The notes under the pieces are model-generated. The model did no database searches. It was not told where the DNA came from and saw only the letters and a program-made list of their open reading frames with translations. A stretch of 64,000 nt of DNA from Datisca glomerata. Lineage: Eukaryota > Streptophyta > Magnoliopsida > Cucurbitales > Datiscaceae. Positions 1 through 11,706 of the stretch are shown one piece after another. A program made the position numbers and the translations under genes. Location of the stretch: assembly GCA_003255025.1 (NCBI GenBank), contig QANY01008011.1, forward strand, positions 1 to 64,000, written 5' to 3'. How positions within the stretch are numbered: position 1 is the stretch's first letter; each line of letters begins with the position of its first letter.

Positions 1-199
1 CGCAAAAGCAACGCTCGAGGACCCCAATAGCAAGCTTCCCTATTTGAAGGAGGTCGGGTCAAACAACTTTGTTGTATCCTTAAAGAGTCGCATTGGCCAC
101 ATCGGGGGGACTATTTGAGTAGACCTGCTTTAAACCCCTGCTCGACATTTACTTGGGTTCCTCTACTCCCTCCTGAAGCTCCTGTCCTGTCTGGTGAGT

Positions 200-770
200 T
201 AGAGCCCTTTATTAGCATCCTTTTTCTTGTTTGGAGTCAAACCAGACATCTCTATTCTAACTAGAGCTCATTTCTCGTCTGGCAAGCTTGAATGCTTTGC
301 AATACATTACATTTTAATCCCGAATGGCGGGCTAGGGCATCATGTCAGTCATCAATTTCTAATCCCGACTGGCGGGCTAGAGCACAATGCCAGTCCTCAC
401 TTTTTAAATTTGAATGGCGGTCTAGAGCACCACGCCACTGACACTTTTTATTTTTTGGAGTCTAACCATGCATTTCTTCTCTGACTAGACCTAATTTCAT
501 GTCTGACGAGCTGGGGGGCTTAGTAGATAACACTTTTTGATCCCAACTGGCGGGCTAGAGTATCACGCCAATCATCACTTTTTTATTTCGATTGGTAGGC
601 TAGAGCACCACACCAGTCATCACTTTTTTATTTTTGGAGTCTAGCCAGACATTTCTACTCTGACTAGAGCTCATTTCCCGTCTGACGAGATGAGGTGCTT
701 GATAGACATCACTTTTTTATCATGACTGACGAGCTAGAGCACCACGCCAGTCATCACTTTTTCCTTCTTG
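200..770. repeat. Degenerate tandem repeats in gypsy 3' region
   Basis: Imperfect repeats of a unit built around GGCGGGCTAGAGCACCACGCCAGTCATCACTTTTT, seen about nine times here at irregular 45-60 base spacing. Some units carry longer inserts with TCTAACCAGACATTTCT. The open frame across part of it (227-484) simply reads the repeat in one phase, giving recurring GGLEHH-type peptides, and I do not regard it as a gene. The position, just beyond the end of the gypsy integrase, fits a repeat-rich 3' untranslated region of that element. The unit boundaries are approximate. Confidence 0.6.
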
Positions 771-928
771 GACAAAATATCCTTTATATTTGATATCCTG
801 TCGAGACAAAACCCGCCGCCTTTTTCTTTTAGTATTGATATTAGATCTTCAGGTGCTCTGCATTGTAAGGATGCATCAAGTCCCGCCCATCCATGTCCTG
901 TGCTGGGGTGCATTACCTCCGTAACAGA

Positions 929-933
929 GTAAG
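929..933. repeat. Left target-site duplication of solo LTR
   Basis: GTAAG immediately before TGTTGAGG; pairs with ATAAG at 3227-3231. Confidence 0.65.
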
Positions 934-3226
934 TGTTGAGGGTTATACCCTCAAAACATGTGTATTGACATTTTGATATAAAATTTAATGAGGATTACAT
1001 TTTTCTTATAATTAAGCTTTTTAAATTATTAGTGAGTAATTTATATAAATATATGAAAATTGCATATTCATTAATGAGACTATGATCTTGTATTAGTAAG
1101 AGAGGATTAGGATCATAGATAATGAATAAAATTATCAGCAACATATTAAAGTATTGAATGTTTAATGAATGGTTGTTAGTATGGTTCACTAAGCATTATG
1201 TATGCATGTGATCTAGATCTGAATTATTGATGTGGACAGATATCTTAGTGAATATACTTTATATAATGAGATTATATATGACTGGACCGATGTGAATTCA
1301 TATCTTTATCAACGTGCCATTTATAATAAAGATTTAATACACATCAATTCGATGATCATATACAAATTAGTTTGAATCATGAGTAGTCATGAACTCTTAT
1401 ACATGTCTACTAGATCTTTTGATTCACTCGTTAAGTTTTGTTTGTAAAACAGGCTAGTGACTTTTATTTTGGAGATTCAGTGATATGGATGGCTGGGAAC
1501 ATGATCTTACAAGATTTAGAATCTAATCTTTCTTAACGGGTCATATATTGATTCCCTTAAGTGTTAATTTTGAAACTGAATGGTTATTGAGCTCGAATTG
1601 ATAATAAGATTATAAATTAACCATTCACTAACGGATTAATGGTATGTAAGAATCAAGAGGTAATTAGAAGGGTAAAATGGTAAGTTTGACAAGTTCTAAT
1701 TTATGAACCAATATTGGAGGACAAAACTACATGAATTGATTATATTAGTGGATTACACGAGAATACTCTGTAAATACAATCTATAATCTCAAAGAGTACA
1801 ATTACATATTTATAGTGGAGTAATCATAAAATTAATAAACAAGATTAATTAATTAAAGAGTTTAATTAATAATCTAATTTATTAGAGCTTAGGATTATAG
1901 GTCCATAGTTTCTAAGTCAACTCTATACTTTGCAGTCTAGGGTGTGAATATTTCAGTACATGAGAAAAGGACTAACTTGTAAATGAAAATTTTATTCTAG
2001 GCCAAGTACATAATTATGAGATAATTATGTGTGATTAATTAATTAAGAATTAACTAATTGAATAATTTATATATATATAAATATAATTTTCAGGATTAAT
2101 ATATATAAAAAATTATCAATTTTTTTATTTATCGATAGGTGAGATAAAATATCTAATTTATGAAATTAGATAATTAAATTATAGTTAGATAATAATTTGG
2201 ATCAACTAATTTGTTATTTATGAAATAACAGATAATTTAGTTGATAGGAATAATTAGGTATATTAATTTTGAATTAACAAATATCTAGATATTTAATCTG
2301 ATTTAAAATAAATATTTAATCCACAATAATTACCACGTGTCAATCACTGATTGAGTATCAGAGATTAACAAGGCCTACTGTAGTATCATGTGACACTATA
2401 GTAGTGGATGTGCAACACTATAGTATCACACGCACTATAGTGGTGTCGTGAGGCACTGTGCTGCCTCACGGCACACTGCATTGCCATGTGGCACTGCAGT
2501 TGTGCACAATAGCAGTGGATTTCACTGCTATTGGTAATTTTAAAATTAAATATTATTTCAATTATCCCAAAATATCTGATACACCATTATCAAGAAAAAC
2601 ATACATATATTATTTTGATGATCTAAGATAATGAATGAGTTCAATCAAGTCAATCAATCAGAGAATCAGTTCATCAATCAAGAGTTCAGAAAATAACACA
2701 ATTTCTCAAAGAGTGAATTTTCTACGATTAAAAGTTAATCAAAATCTCAAAAAGAATACTCATCTCGTTCTTTTAGATAATCATCTTACAAAATTCAATC
2801 TCAGTAAAATCTCTAGATCTCATATGTTGAGTATATCTAGAGACAGAAAATTGTCTTTGTTATATTCTACATGCCCACATACATCATAATGCGTTGTGGA
2901 TTGACTTGGAAGATCTTGGTATGGATCTCCGAGTCTACTGATCGTTAGAACAATTTCATGGGAAGGGAGAATCGACTGGTTTTGCGAGGACACTTGATTT
3001 AGACTACAAGAGGTATATGATTCATAACCTTGTATGCTGTTAATTTAATATATAAATATATAATGGATCCTGACTGATTGAAAAGAGTTTTTCAATAAAA
3101 AATTTTTGGTTATTGTGGTGTTCCGCAATTTTGTTATATTAAAATATCTGATTTTATTAAAAAATTAATTTTCAAAATGACCTCGCGCGACACTCTTCTG
3201 CGGCGCACGGGCCGTAATGACCAACA
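934..3226. mobile_element. Solo LTR (2.29 kb) inside gypsy integrase tail
   Basis: The segment begins TGTTGAGG and ends CCAACA, so it has the TG...CA ends of an LTR. It is flanked by GTAAG (929-933) and ATAAG (3227-3231), a 5-bp target duplication with one mismatch. Removing the segment and one duplication rejoins the gypsy minus-strand frame: WEGPY on the right side runs directly into SVTEVM on the left side, as expected in a gypsy integrase tail. No gag or pol lies inside; short open frames at 995-1189 and 2635-2889 look incidental. The interior is AT-rich with a G+C-richer palindromic stretch at 2380-2520. The parent element is not identified. Confidence 0.8.
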
Positions 3227-3231
3227 ATAAG
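3227..3231. repeat. Right target-site duplication of solo LTR
   Basis: ATAAG immediately after CCAACA; one mismatch to the left copy at 929-933. Confidence 0.65.
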
Positions 3232-4352
3232 GCCCTTCCCAATTGTGCTTGAGGGCTCCTATTTCAGCATTTTTCCTTTTACGTAGGACTAAGTCACCCG
3301 TTCAAAACCAAAAAACCCTTGTCGTGGAATTGTAGTATCGCGAGGCCGCAAGCTGCTGGGCTTAATTTTACAATTTGGCCTGGTCATGTAGTTCTTCCAG
3401 GTTATCCACGTTGTGCCTCAAATCAATGATGTTCTACTCTGGGTCATTCCATTAGACTCGCTGGGAAGGTATGTACGTTTCCAACAGTATTACAGCCTCT
3501 ATGCAAAAGGCCAACCTGTAGGGGGTCTCTCATGTAGCTGTCCTGCTCGTGGTCCTATAAGCCTACAACATGTTTGTGAGCTCGTTGACCCATAATCATT
3601 TCCTTCCTTCCAACTTGGTTTTAAGGTTGTGTTTGATAGTTTTATTAACTGCCCTACTTGTCTGTTGGATTGTGAGTGGGCCAACGAGGAGGTAAGGAGC
3701 TTGAGTTTGAGGTGTTCACACATCCACTTGAACCTAGCTATTATCAATTTGTTTGCCATTATCTGTGATGATCGTGTGGGGGCGCCAAACCTGCATATCA
3801 CGTTCTTCCACGTGAACTCCATAATTGTGTGCTCCGTAATTGTAGCTAAGGGCTTCACCACTAACCATTTGGTGAAATAGTCAATGACGGCAATGGAAAA
3901 CTTATTTTAGCCTTTCCCCATTGGTAGGGGCTCGATTAAATCTACCCCCACTGGGCAAACAACAACAAGCTTAGGATGGAAGTGAGTGGTTCCGGCAGTT
4001 GGTGAGGAATATTCGTGGTCCTCTGGCTTTTGTCACACCTTCTCACAAAATTCTTGGTGTCTAAGACCATCATCGACCAATAATACCCTTACCTTTTTAT
4101 CTTATGGTGTAATGCCCGGGGTTCATTTTGGTTCCCGTAGATTCCCTCGTGGACCTCCTTCATGATGTACACTGCCTCGTTGGGTGCAACGCACCTAAGG
4201 TGGGGATATGAAAAATATCTTTTATATAGAGTTTCATCAATAATTATATAATTGGCTGACCTGAGGCGGAGCTTGCGTGCAACTTTCCTATTGGGAGGTA
4301 GTGTTCCCTCCCGCAGGTACTCGAATATAATGGTGATCCACGACGGGGCCAC
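3232..4352 (-). pseudogene. Gypsy integrase remnant
   Basis: Reading the minus strand, 4352-4089 carries the zinc-binding region, recognisable from an HEGIYGNQNEPRAL stretch in which the normally conserved second His is altered. From about 4080 to 3620 the integrase core follows with GVDLIEPLPMGKG, VIDYFTKW (catalytic Asp region) and ENVICRFG-like sequence (here WKNVICRFGAP), then AHSQSNRQVGQ where a Glu-containing motif is expected. A C-terminal GDLVLRKR and NWEGPY occur near 3310-3230. The role in an active element is to insert the DNA copy in the host genome. Several frameshifts and stops make this copy inactive. The tail continues past the solo LTR at 933. Confidence 0.75.
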
Positions 4353-4354
4353 CG

Positions 4355-4888
4355 CTACCTGCTGGTTTCTTGCACCTTTTCACCATTGATGCTCGGAAAA
4401 ATGATGAAATTCCACGGGCATAGTCTTGCTGATCTTAGCGTCATAGGCGAACACAGCTTGGCTAACGCATTTGCGCTAGTGTTCAGGCTCCGGGGTATCT
4501 GCTGAATCATATAGGAGTCATATTTCCCAAGAAGGGTCCGTGCTTGGGTCAGGTATTTGGCCACATTATCCCCCTTCCCCTAATACGCCTCATTGATATG
4601 GTTGAGGATAAGTTGAGAGTCATTGTAGATCATCAGCGTCCTCGCATTTAGGGTTCCTGCCAACCTTAGACCTACAAGTAGGACCTCATACTGTACTTCA
4701 TTGTTTGAGGTTTTGAACCCAAAGTGTAGGGCGTACTCGATCTGAGATTGATCTGGCGCTACGAGTAGTATACCCGCTCCGTTTTCCATTTTGTTGGAGG
4801 CACCATCCATAGATAAGGTCAAGGGGTCCCTGCTGGTCTCTACTTCTTCTTCATGGTCCATCGTCACATCCACAATTATATCTACCAC
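4355..4888 (-). pseudogene. Gypsy second RNase H domain, split
   Basis: The 4888-4580 frame contains LSMDGASN (first acidic residue), GAGILL, NNEVQYEVLLVGL (Glu region) and MIYNDSQL (Asp region), the order of catalytic motifs in plant-type RNase H of gypsy elements. The frame ends near LILNHINEAY and continues after a break at 4564 with YLTQARTLL and IPRSLNTSANALAKL, the usual C-terminal end with an Asn/Ala-rich segment. The domain removes the RNA strand during reverse transcription. One frameshift separates the halves. Confidence 0.75.
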
Positions 4889-5056
4889 TGCCTACCCCTT
4901 GATGGCAGTTCGTGGGACGAACCAAAGGTCAAATTCATTAAGCTCAAAGGCTCATTTGGCTATACGTCTTGAGGACTCAAGTTTTTGGAAGACCTTTCGG
5001 AGCGGGGAATTCGTGAGGATTTGAATGGAGTGTGCTTGGAAGTACGGGCAAAGTTT

Positions 5057-5747
5057 CTATGTTGATGTGACAAGGGTGAGAACCATCTTCTCGAATTCTG
5101 GGCAGTGTTTCTCCGCCAGCACCATGTCCTTGCTAATGTAGTAGATTGGCTTCTGGATGAAGTCATCCCTGATTCGGACAAAGGCTACACTGACGACCAT
5201 TTCTAAGACAACCATGTATAAGGACAACACATTTCCAGTCCATGGCATTCCTCAGTGGGGAGCTCATGTAGCTCTTTAGAGATAAGAAAGCCTCATGGCA
5301 TTCCTCAGTCCATTAAAATGATGTGTTCTTCCTCATGGGTTTGAAGAATGAAAGGCACTTATCCGTGCCCCAAGATATGAAGTGATTGAGTACATCAACC
5401 CTTCTTGTGAGACATTAGACCTTCTTGACACTTCTCGAGGGCTCCATCTCCAGCTTTGCTTTTATCTTATTGAGGTTGGCGTTGATTCCTCTTTAGTTGA
5501 CCATAAAGCCCAGAAATTTCCTTGAGCCAACACTGAATAGCCATTTTGAAGGGTTCACCTTCATTCTATACTTCCTTAAGGTTTCAAACTTCTCGGTGAG
5601 GTTGGAAATGTCATCTGCGGACCTCTTTTTCTTAGTGAGCATATCATCCACGTATACTTCCACATTCGTTGATATTTTTTCGAAGAACACTTTGTTCACC
5701 AGCCTTTGATAGGTGACCCCTGCATTTTTCAATCTGAAGGGCATCAT
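5057..5747 (-). pseudogene. Gypsy reverse transcriptase, 5' truncated
   Basis: The frame 5747-5493 starts at PFRLKNAGVTYQRLVNK, the block that precedes the catalytic site, and includes VEVYVDDML with the intact YVDD. It ends near KFLGFMVN. After a gap with stops, 5248-5057 shows LYMVVLEMVVSVAFVR and QKPIYYISKDM, the connection and RT-linked RNase H-like part. The upstream fingers and palm are missing because the copia-1 LTR begins at 5748. In a live element this enzyme copies the RNA genome into DNA. Confidence 0.8.
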
Positions 5748-7060
5748 CTATTGGAATATGTTCATAAAGTAGTGTGTAATAATTATGTATTTGTACTTAG
5801 TTATTTCTCTAACATTTGTATTACTGAATTTTTTATGAATAAATTCAAAGTTTTAATTTAAATTAAAGTGTGTTAAATTACTCAAGTCCTAGAACTACTG
5901 TCAACGAAAGAAGAGTGAAGACAGAAGTGACTTCAAACGAACGCTTCTAAAATAGTTCAAAATGATATTCACAGTTTTAGGATTGACTAAGCAATCGAAT
6001 CTGATTACGACAGTTAGGTTGGACCGTTGATTGTCAGTCTTGGGGCATCAGAGTAGAGACTCAAATGTTTAACCTATACATGTTATGAACATATTGAATA
6101 GACCGATAACAAATTAGTCTAGAGCCCAAAATCATTTATATAGCTCTAAATCTAATTGTTATACTTTAAAGGTATTTTGTAATTTAATTAATCCAGAGAT
6201 ATGTAATTTGAAGTGGTTAGTTGCAATCTTTGATATGCAAAATGAGTGAGTTCGAATTGGCGGGCAATACCTCGGCTGTTAGGGTTGTAATTTAATTACA
6301 TAGGAGTTGCGTGATTCACATATATAGAAATTCGTGGTTGGATTGTGAAAGTAACAATATCACCTTATGCTTATTGATGAGTGTGTGAATAAATTAACTT
6401 GGCCAAGTACTCGATGAAATGAGTCATTGAATAAGACTTGTGAATTGTATGAGGCAATTCACTATAATGTCTTTCTTAATCACACTTAATGAATGAGTTA
6501 AAAAATAACAAGAGGGGTAAAATGATAATTTTATTTTCTGCACTTGTTACTAATATTCACGATGGGTATTATGTTAAAATATTCTATGGCCCGTGAAAGT
6601 AAATAGAGTTTATTTAAACCAACAAAAAATGTAGCGCGCATGAATCAAGAGTTAATCCAGCATCGAACCTATAGTGGAGTTGTACGATGTCAGAATTAAA
6701 TAGGTCAGGAATTTATAGAGATAAATTCGTCAAGTATTTGCATCCTAAGCTTTGTTCATGTGAGTTCATTCGGTCTAAAAATAGCTCAGAGAACAGGAAT
6801 AGAAAAAAAACTAAGTTGGACCAAAATGTGTTTTGGTGCCAATGCATATTTCCTACACTTATAAGTCTAATTGTTGTATTGAATTAATTATTTATTATTT
6901 TCTAATTATTATATAAGTAGTTAAATAAAATTAATTAATTAATTAATTGATAATAATCAATTATATTTATCAATTGGATTGATAAATTTCGATATAACTA
7001 AAACTCTAGGAGATAATGTGATTTTCGGCAATAATATATAATTAGGGGAATTTTTGAAAA
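5748..7060 (+). repeat. Left LTR of copia-1, 3' end missing
   Basis: Starts about TTGGAATATGTTCATAAAG and runs parallel to 11707-12806 through the TTAGGTTG, GGGGCATCAGAGT and ATAGGTCAGGAATTTAT blocks, then on through the AATTAATTAATTAATT stretch also seen in copia-2 LTRs. Around 7060 it stops matching the copia-2 LTR, and from about 7160 the sequence matches the copia-2 leader (ACGTTGAAATGTTC). The final several hundred bases of LTR and the tRNA primer site are therefore lost. The right edge is approximate. Confidence 0.7.
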
Positions 7061-7804
7061 TTTTATAATATATGAGTATATTTATAAATATAAAAAATTA
7101 CTTTTTGATAGATATCTAAAATTAATAAATGATTTATAAATTTCATCACATTTTTCAAATGAATAAAAGTTATGTTTTTTGAAAAACAACCAAAAATCCA
7201 TTTTTTTCAAAAACTAAGAGGGTCGTTTACGTTGAAATGTTCACAAGATCTCCAGCGCAAACTTGATCGTGCCACGAGGAAGGTTTAGAACCACCCATAG
7301 CGGTCCTTACTTGAATGAGAGAAAGTTTGAATCGTGTCGCTTTGAGTCATCGAGTTACTTAAGAAGCTAAAACTTCTAAATGGAGTGGTGGGGCAGGGCC
7401 ACCCCATAGACATACTGTTAGTCTATAGCAACCATTAAGAGTCGATGCGTTGGTTGAACACTTAAACTGGAGCACATTGGAATCCCCTCATAGGTGCTAT
7501 TCAATGGGGCCAAGATGACCAAAACCATTGGTGATTGGTTAAGTTAGATGTGGAGACATTTGAGCGTTAACCAAATGAGAGGAGTCTCGATATGATAGGA
7601 GATAGTTTGGACTTCATCCCTCGATGAGACAAGCTATCATTTTTATCGTAACTTCATGGAGGAAATATTTTTTTGTATTTTAAAATATTTAGTAGTTGCA
7701 TCATGCATCATACTTTCCTAAATAATTGAGTATTTATTTACACCACTTTATTTATTCTTTTCAGTAATCATTTCACTATCCTCTCTCTCAACTATTCTTA
7801 ACGT
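7061..7804 (+). other. copia-1 leader (5' untranslated)
   Basis: AT-rich sequence, then a moderately G+C-rich block (7230-7640) that has a clear counterpart on the minus strand at 57740-58160 upstream of the copia-2 gag. I see no gene in it. Confidence 0.6.
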
Positions 7805-8580
7805 GAACAAATTAAATGGTGAAAATTATATGGATTGGAAATGAAATCTTCATATCGTGTTGACGGTAGAAAAGTACAAGTTGGTGTTCACTAGCCCTTG
7901 TCCTCTTGAGCTTATTATTGAATCGACTCAAGAGGAAAATGATGCTTATACTTCTTGGCTACATTTTGATGAGATCGCCAGGTGTCACATCCTGGCGTCT
8001 ATGAGCAATGTGTTGTAACAGCAGCATCAGAACTTTGAGATCGCCGTTGATATGATATTAAACATCACCGAAATTTTTAGGGGTCACGGTCGTCAAGCCA
8101 GACAGACAATTGTGCCTAACTTCATGAACTTCTAGATGAAACCTGGAACTCCTGTCAGAGAACATATGATGTTGATTATAAGTTATCTCGATGAGATGGA
8201 GATCATGGGTGCTCAGGTCGATGGCAAGACTCATGATCTTAGAGGCTTTGCCTAGTACCTTTGAGAACTTCAAGCTTAATTATTCGATGAATAAGCTGAA
8301 CTACTCACTTCCTAAGCTCATGAAGGAGCTGCAAACTGCTGAGACCCTATTTTTGAAGTGCAAGAGGAAATCTGGAAAGGCTAACTTTACTGAAAGTAGG
8401 CCTTTCACCTCTAGCTCTAAGAAGAAATGGAGAAGAGGTCTAAGGAAAGCGAAGAAGTAGAAGTCGAGAGCTGCCAAAGGCAAGAGTAGACAAAGTCAAA
8501 AGACCAGTGTCATCACTGTGGAGCTGCTGGTCATTGAAAACGCAACTGCCCAGAGTATCTCAAAGGGTTGAGATCTAAAG
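7805..8580 (+). pseudogene. copia-1 gag
   Basis: The reading, with several stops, gives VNKLNGENYMDW near 7810, ESTQEENDAYTSWL, QQHQNFE and REHMMLIISYLDEMEIM, which is the UBN2/copia gag pattern. It closes with a zinc knuckle of C-x2-C-x4-H-x4-C type at about 8510-8557 (CHHCGAAGH, then a stop in place of Trp, then KRNCPEYL). Gag packages the RNA in virus-like particles. Internal stops at the Trp of the first block and many others show it is dead. The same protein with fewer breaks is at 56913-57658 on the minus strand. Confidence 0.8.
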
Positions 8581-8589
8581 GTATAGTAA

Positions 8590-10020
8590 TGGTTACTGAG
8601 GCCTGTTATATAACTGACTCTACTTTTTTGGATTGTACACTCTGCAGCTACTAACCACATTTGTTGTGCCCTGCAGGGGTTCAGAGAAATCAGAAGGCTT
8701 GACGAGGGCGAATTCAACTTCTGTTGGGGGAATGAAGAACTAGTACCGGTCGTATCACTTGGAACTTTTAAATTATGTTTTGAGAAACATTTTATTATTT
8801 TGCATGATGTTTAGTAGGTCCCGAGTTTTGGGAAGAATTTGATTTCTATTGGTGCATTAATTGATCAATGATTTGATCTAAAATTTAGTGATAAATATAG
8901 TGATATTTTTATAAATGAATGCTTAATTACTATCGCACGAATGATTAATAAATTTTATCACGTAAACCCGTAATACCCACACTGAAGTGCATGTCGATAT
9001 CTATAGATAATAAAAGGTTAAAGTATGACTCAACCGATCTAGCCTATATGTGGCACTTACCTCTTGGACATATTAGCCCAGACAAGATTAAAAAACTTAT
9101 GAATGATGGTCCTTTGCAATCTTTTAGTGTAGGTTCACTACCCACATATGAAATCCTCTATAGAAGGTAAAATGATCAAGAGTCATTTTCATCAAAAGGT
9201 GAAAGAGTCACTCAATGCCTTGAGATCATACATAGTGATGTATGTGGGCCATTGAATATCTAAGCAAGATGAGGTTATGAATACTTCGTAACCTTCACTG
9301 ACGACTACTCACGTTTTGGTCATGTTTATCTAGTGCATCAAAAGTCTGAAACCTTTGAAAAGTTCAAAGAATATAAGGCATTGGTTGAAAAGCAATTAGA
9401 AAAACAAATCCAAACACTACGATCTGATCGTGGTGGAGAGTACTTGCTAGGAGAGTTCGAAGACTTTCTTAAGGAAGAATGTATTTTTTCTCAACTTACA
9501 ACACCTGGTATGCCACGACAAAATTGTGTGTTAGAGAGAAAGAATCGAACTCTGATGGATATGGTTAGATCCATGATGAGTTGATCATCCCACCCAGATC
9601 ATTCTGGGGATATGCCTTACTAACAACGACATATATTATGAACCAAGTTCCATCAAAAGCGATGCATGATACACCATACGAAAGATGGTATGGGCGAAAG
9701 TCATCCGTTCACCATTTTAGAATATGGGGTTTCCCAACACATGTTCTAAGACCGAAGATAGGCTAGTTAGCCAGCTGTTCAGAATTGTGCATGTTTGTAG
9801 GATATCCTATGGGAATAAAGGGGTATAACTTCTACAGTACGACTGGCATGAAAACATTCGTGAGCACGAATACTCGATTTCTCGAAGAAGATTATATTAA
9901 AAGTGTATAGCCAAGAAGCACAATTGTGCTAGAGGAATTATTGAGTGGGAGAATACCAACTCCTCAATCAGAAATTGTTTTCGATTCAATAATAGAAGAA
10001 CCACGATATGAGCCAGAGAC
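8590..10020 (+). pseudogene. copia-1 protease and integrase
   Basis: After the gag zinc knuckle, a disrupted protease region (8600-8900) leads into the pre-integrase domain with WHLPLGHISPDKI-like sequence near 9050. The integrase core includes DDYSRFGHVYL (about 9300), LRSDRGGEYLLGEF (about 9420) and GMPRQNCVLERKNRTL (about 9520), which supply the D, D and E positions. An ALLTTTYIMNQVPSKA and YERWYGRKSSVHHFRIWG tail follows at 9600-9740. Stops separate the two best frames (9333-9584 and 9581-9766). Confidence 0.8.
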
Positions 10021-11150
10021 TATAGAGCCTTGACATAGTGGGAGAGTTTTGAGACAACCTGAAAGGTACATGTCCTGTGGAGAAGCTTTGATAACTGTCT
10101 CAAAAAAGGTCATAGATGAACCAATCTCTTACTCGGAGGCCATGGCTGGTCCTGAAGCAAACTTATGGTAAGAAGCCAATGAACGTTGAGATACATTCGA
10201 TGTACTCGAACGTAGTCTGGAAACTTGTAGATCTTTCTGAAGGGATAAAACTCATAGGATGCAAATGGATCTATAAGAAGAAAAGAGGTCCAGATGGGAA
10301 TGTAGAGACATTCAAAGCTAGGTTGGTATCCAAGGGCTACACTCAAAATGAAGGTATAGACTACGAGGATACCTTCTCACCAATAGCCATGCTTGAATCC
10401 ATCTGAATCCTTTTGTCCATTGTTGCTGCCATTGTTTATGAAATTTGGCAAATGGACATCAAGACTATTTTTTTGAATGACAATCTTGAAGAGTGCATTT
10501 ATATGGCTCAACCAGATGGGTTCATGGAGAGAGGCTAAGAGGGCAAAGTTTGCGAACTGTAGAAGTCCATTTATAGACTTAAGCAAGCATCACGATCATA
10601 GAATATTAGATTCGACGAAACTGTTATGAACTATGGTGAACAGTTGGTGGACGAACCCTGTGTGTATAAGTTGATACACGAAGGAGATGTGGTTTTTCTA
10701 GTCTTGTACATAGATGATATTCTACTAATTGGTAATGATGTAGGAAAATTGTATGCTGTCAAGTTTTGGCTTGCAAAGCAATATGACATGAAGGATCTTG
10801 CTGAAATTGCATTTGTCTTAGGTATTCAAAATTTTCAAGATTGGAAGAACAGACAATTGGTACTTTCTCAAACATCTTATATTGATAAGGTATTGGATCG
10901 CTTCAGTATGCAAAACTCTAATAAGATATTTCTTCCCTTTAGACATGGAATCAACCTCTCCAAGGAGCAGCCTCCCAAGACTCATCAAGAAGAGGAAGAC
11001 ATGAGAAGGATACATATGCCCCAGCTGTAGGAAGTCTCATGTACGTGATGCTTTGCACTAGACCTGATATTTTCTATGTCATGGGCGTAGTAAGTCTTTT
11101 CCAATATAATCCTGAAATTGAGCATTGAAATGTCGTCAAACATATCCTTA
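10020..11150 (+). pseudogene. copia-1 reverse transcriptase
   Basis: The first frame (10116-10406) gives [20 protein letters not shown] and [18 protein letters not shown], the standard start of copia RT, followed by EDTFSPIAM. The second (10626-11030) contains LVLYIDDILLIGND with the YIDD catalytic block intact and MKDLAEIAFVLGIQ. A block of stops between about 10407 and 10625 interrupts it, and a frame break follows at about 11030 before SLMYVMLCTRPDI-like sequence. Confidence 0.8.
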
Positions 11151-11176
11151 ATTATCTTAGGAGAACAAAGAATTAC

Positions 11177-11690
11177 ATGTTCGTGTATTCATGTAGTGAC
11201 TTGAATATGACAGGGTATACAGATTCTGATTTTCAAGCTGATAAGGACTCTAGGAGGTCCACTTCGAGATTGGTGTTCATCCTGAATGGTGGAGCAGTTG
11301 TATGGAGAAGTATCGAGCAATCTTGCATTACTAATTCTACCATGGAAGCTGAATATGTGGCAACTTGTAAAGCTACAAAGGAGGTTGTATGGCTTAGGAA
11401 GTTCTTGAAGACTCTGGAAGTTGTTTCAGATGCTGACAAGCCCATGACACTTTATTGTGATAACAGTGGGGTCATAGCGAATTCTAAGGAACCTAGAAGC
11501 CATAAGAGATCCAAACACATATAATGTAAGTATCATCTGATTAGAGAGATTTTTCAGTGTGGAGACGTTGTGGTTACGCATATTTTGACGGTCAACAACC
11601 TGGCAGATCCATTCATGAAGACTTTAAACAGTAAAGATTTTTATGGTAATCTGGAGGGCTTGGGGATAAGAGATTGTACACGTCTACTTT
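11177..11690 (+). pseudogene. copia-1 RNase H
   Basis: Begins in LNMTGYTDSDFQADKDSRRS (first Asp) and includes VVWRSIEQSCITNSTMEAEY (Glu), VVWLRKFLKTLEV, LYCDNSGVIANSKEP (Asp) and HKRSKHI. The expected His-Ile-x-Cys step is broken at 11522 by a stop, after which KYHLIREI-type sequence continues in frame. The end near 11690 abuts the polypurine tract and the right LTR. This is the best-preserved part of copia-1. Confidence 0.8.
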
Positions 11691-11693
11691 AGT

Positions 11694-11706
11694 CCAAGTG
11701 GGAGAT
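11694..11706 (+). other. copia-1 polypurine tract
   Basis: CAAGTGGGAGAT directly before the TGTTAGAATAT start of the right LTR. The same sequence borders the copia-2 3' LTR on the minus strand (53539-53551). Confidence 0.75.

Larger units (their letters stand above)
775..5747 (-). mobile_element. Ty3-gypsy element, 3' part of pol, decayed
   Basis: On the minus strand the order is reverse transcriptase (5747 to 5493), RT connection and first RNase H-like part (5248 to 5057), a second plant-type RNase H (4888 to 4355), integrase zinc-binding and core domains (4352 to 3499) and the integrase tail (about 3440 to 3230, continuing at 933 to about 775 beyond an inserted solo LTR). RT, then RNase H, then integrase is the Ty3-gypsy order. 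Two successive RNase H-like segments recall the Tat/Ogre group of plants, but I assign that lineage only tentatively. Stops and frameshifts break every domain. The RT is cut at its 5' side by the copia-1 LTR at 5748. I did not find the missing N-terminal RT or gag elsewhere in the window. Confidence 0.8.

Noticed and set aside
227..484. 85-codon frame with recurring GGLEHH peptides
   Set aside because: It only reads the tandem repeat in one phase; no start context, no family, and the repeats continue with stops on both sides.
2635..2889. 84-codon Ser/Asn-rich frame
   Set aside because: Lies within the solo LTR, low complexity, no motif.
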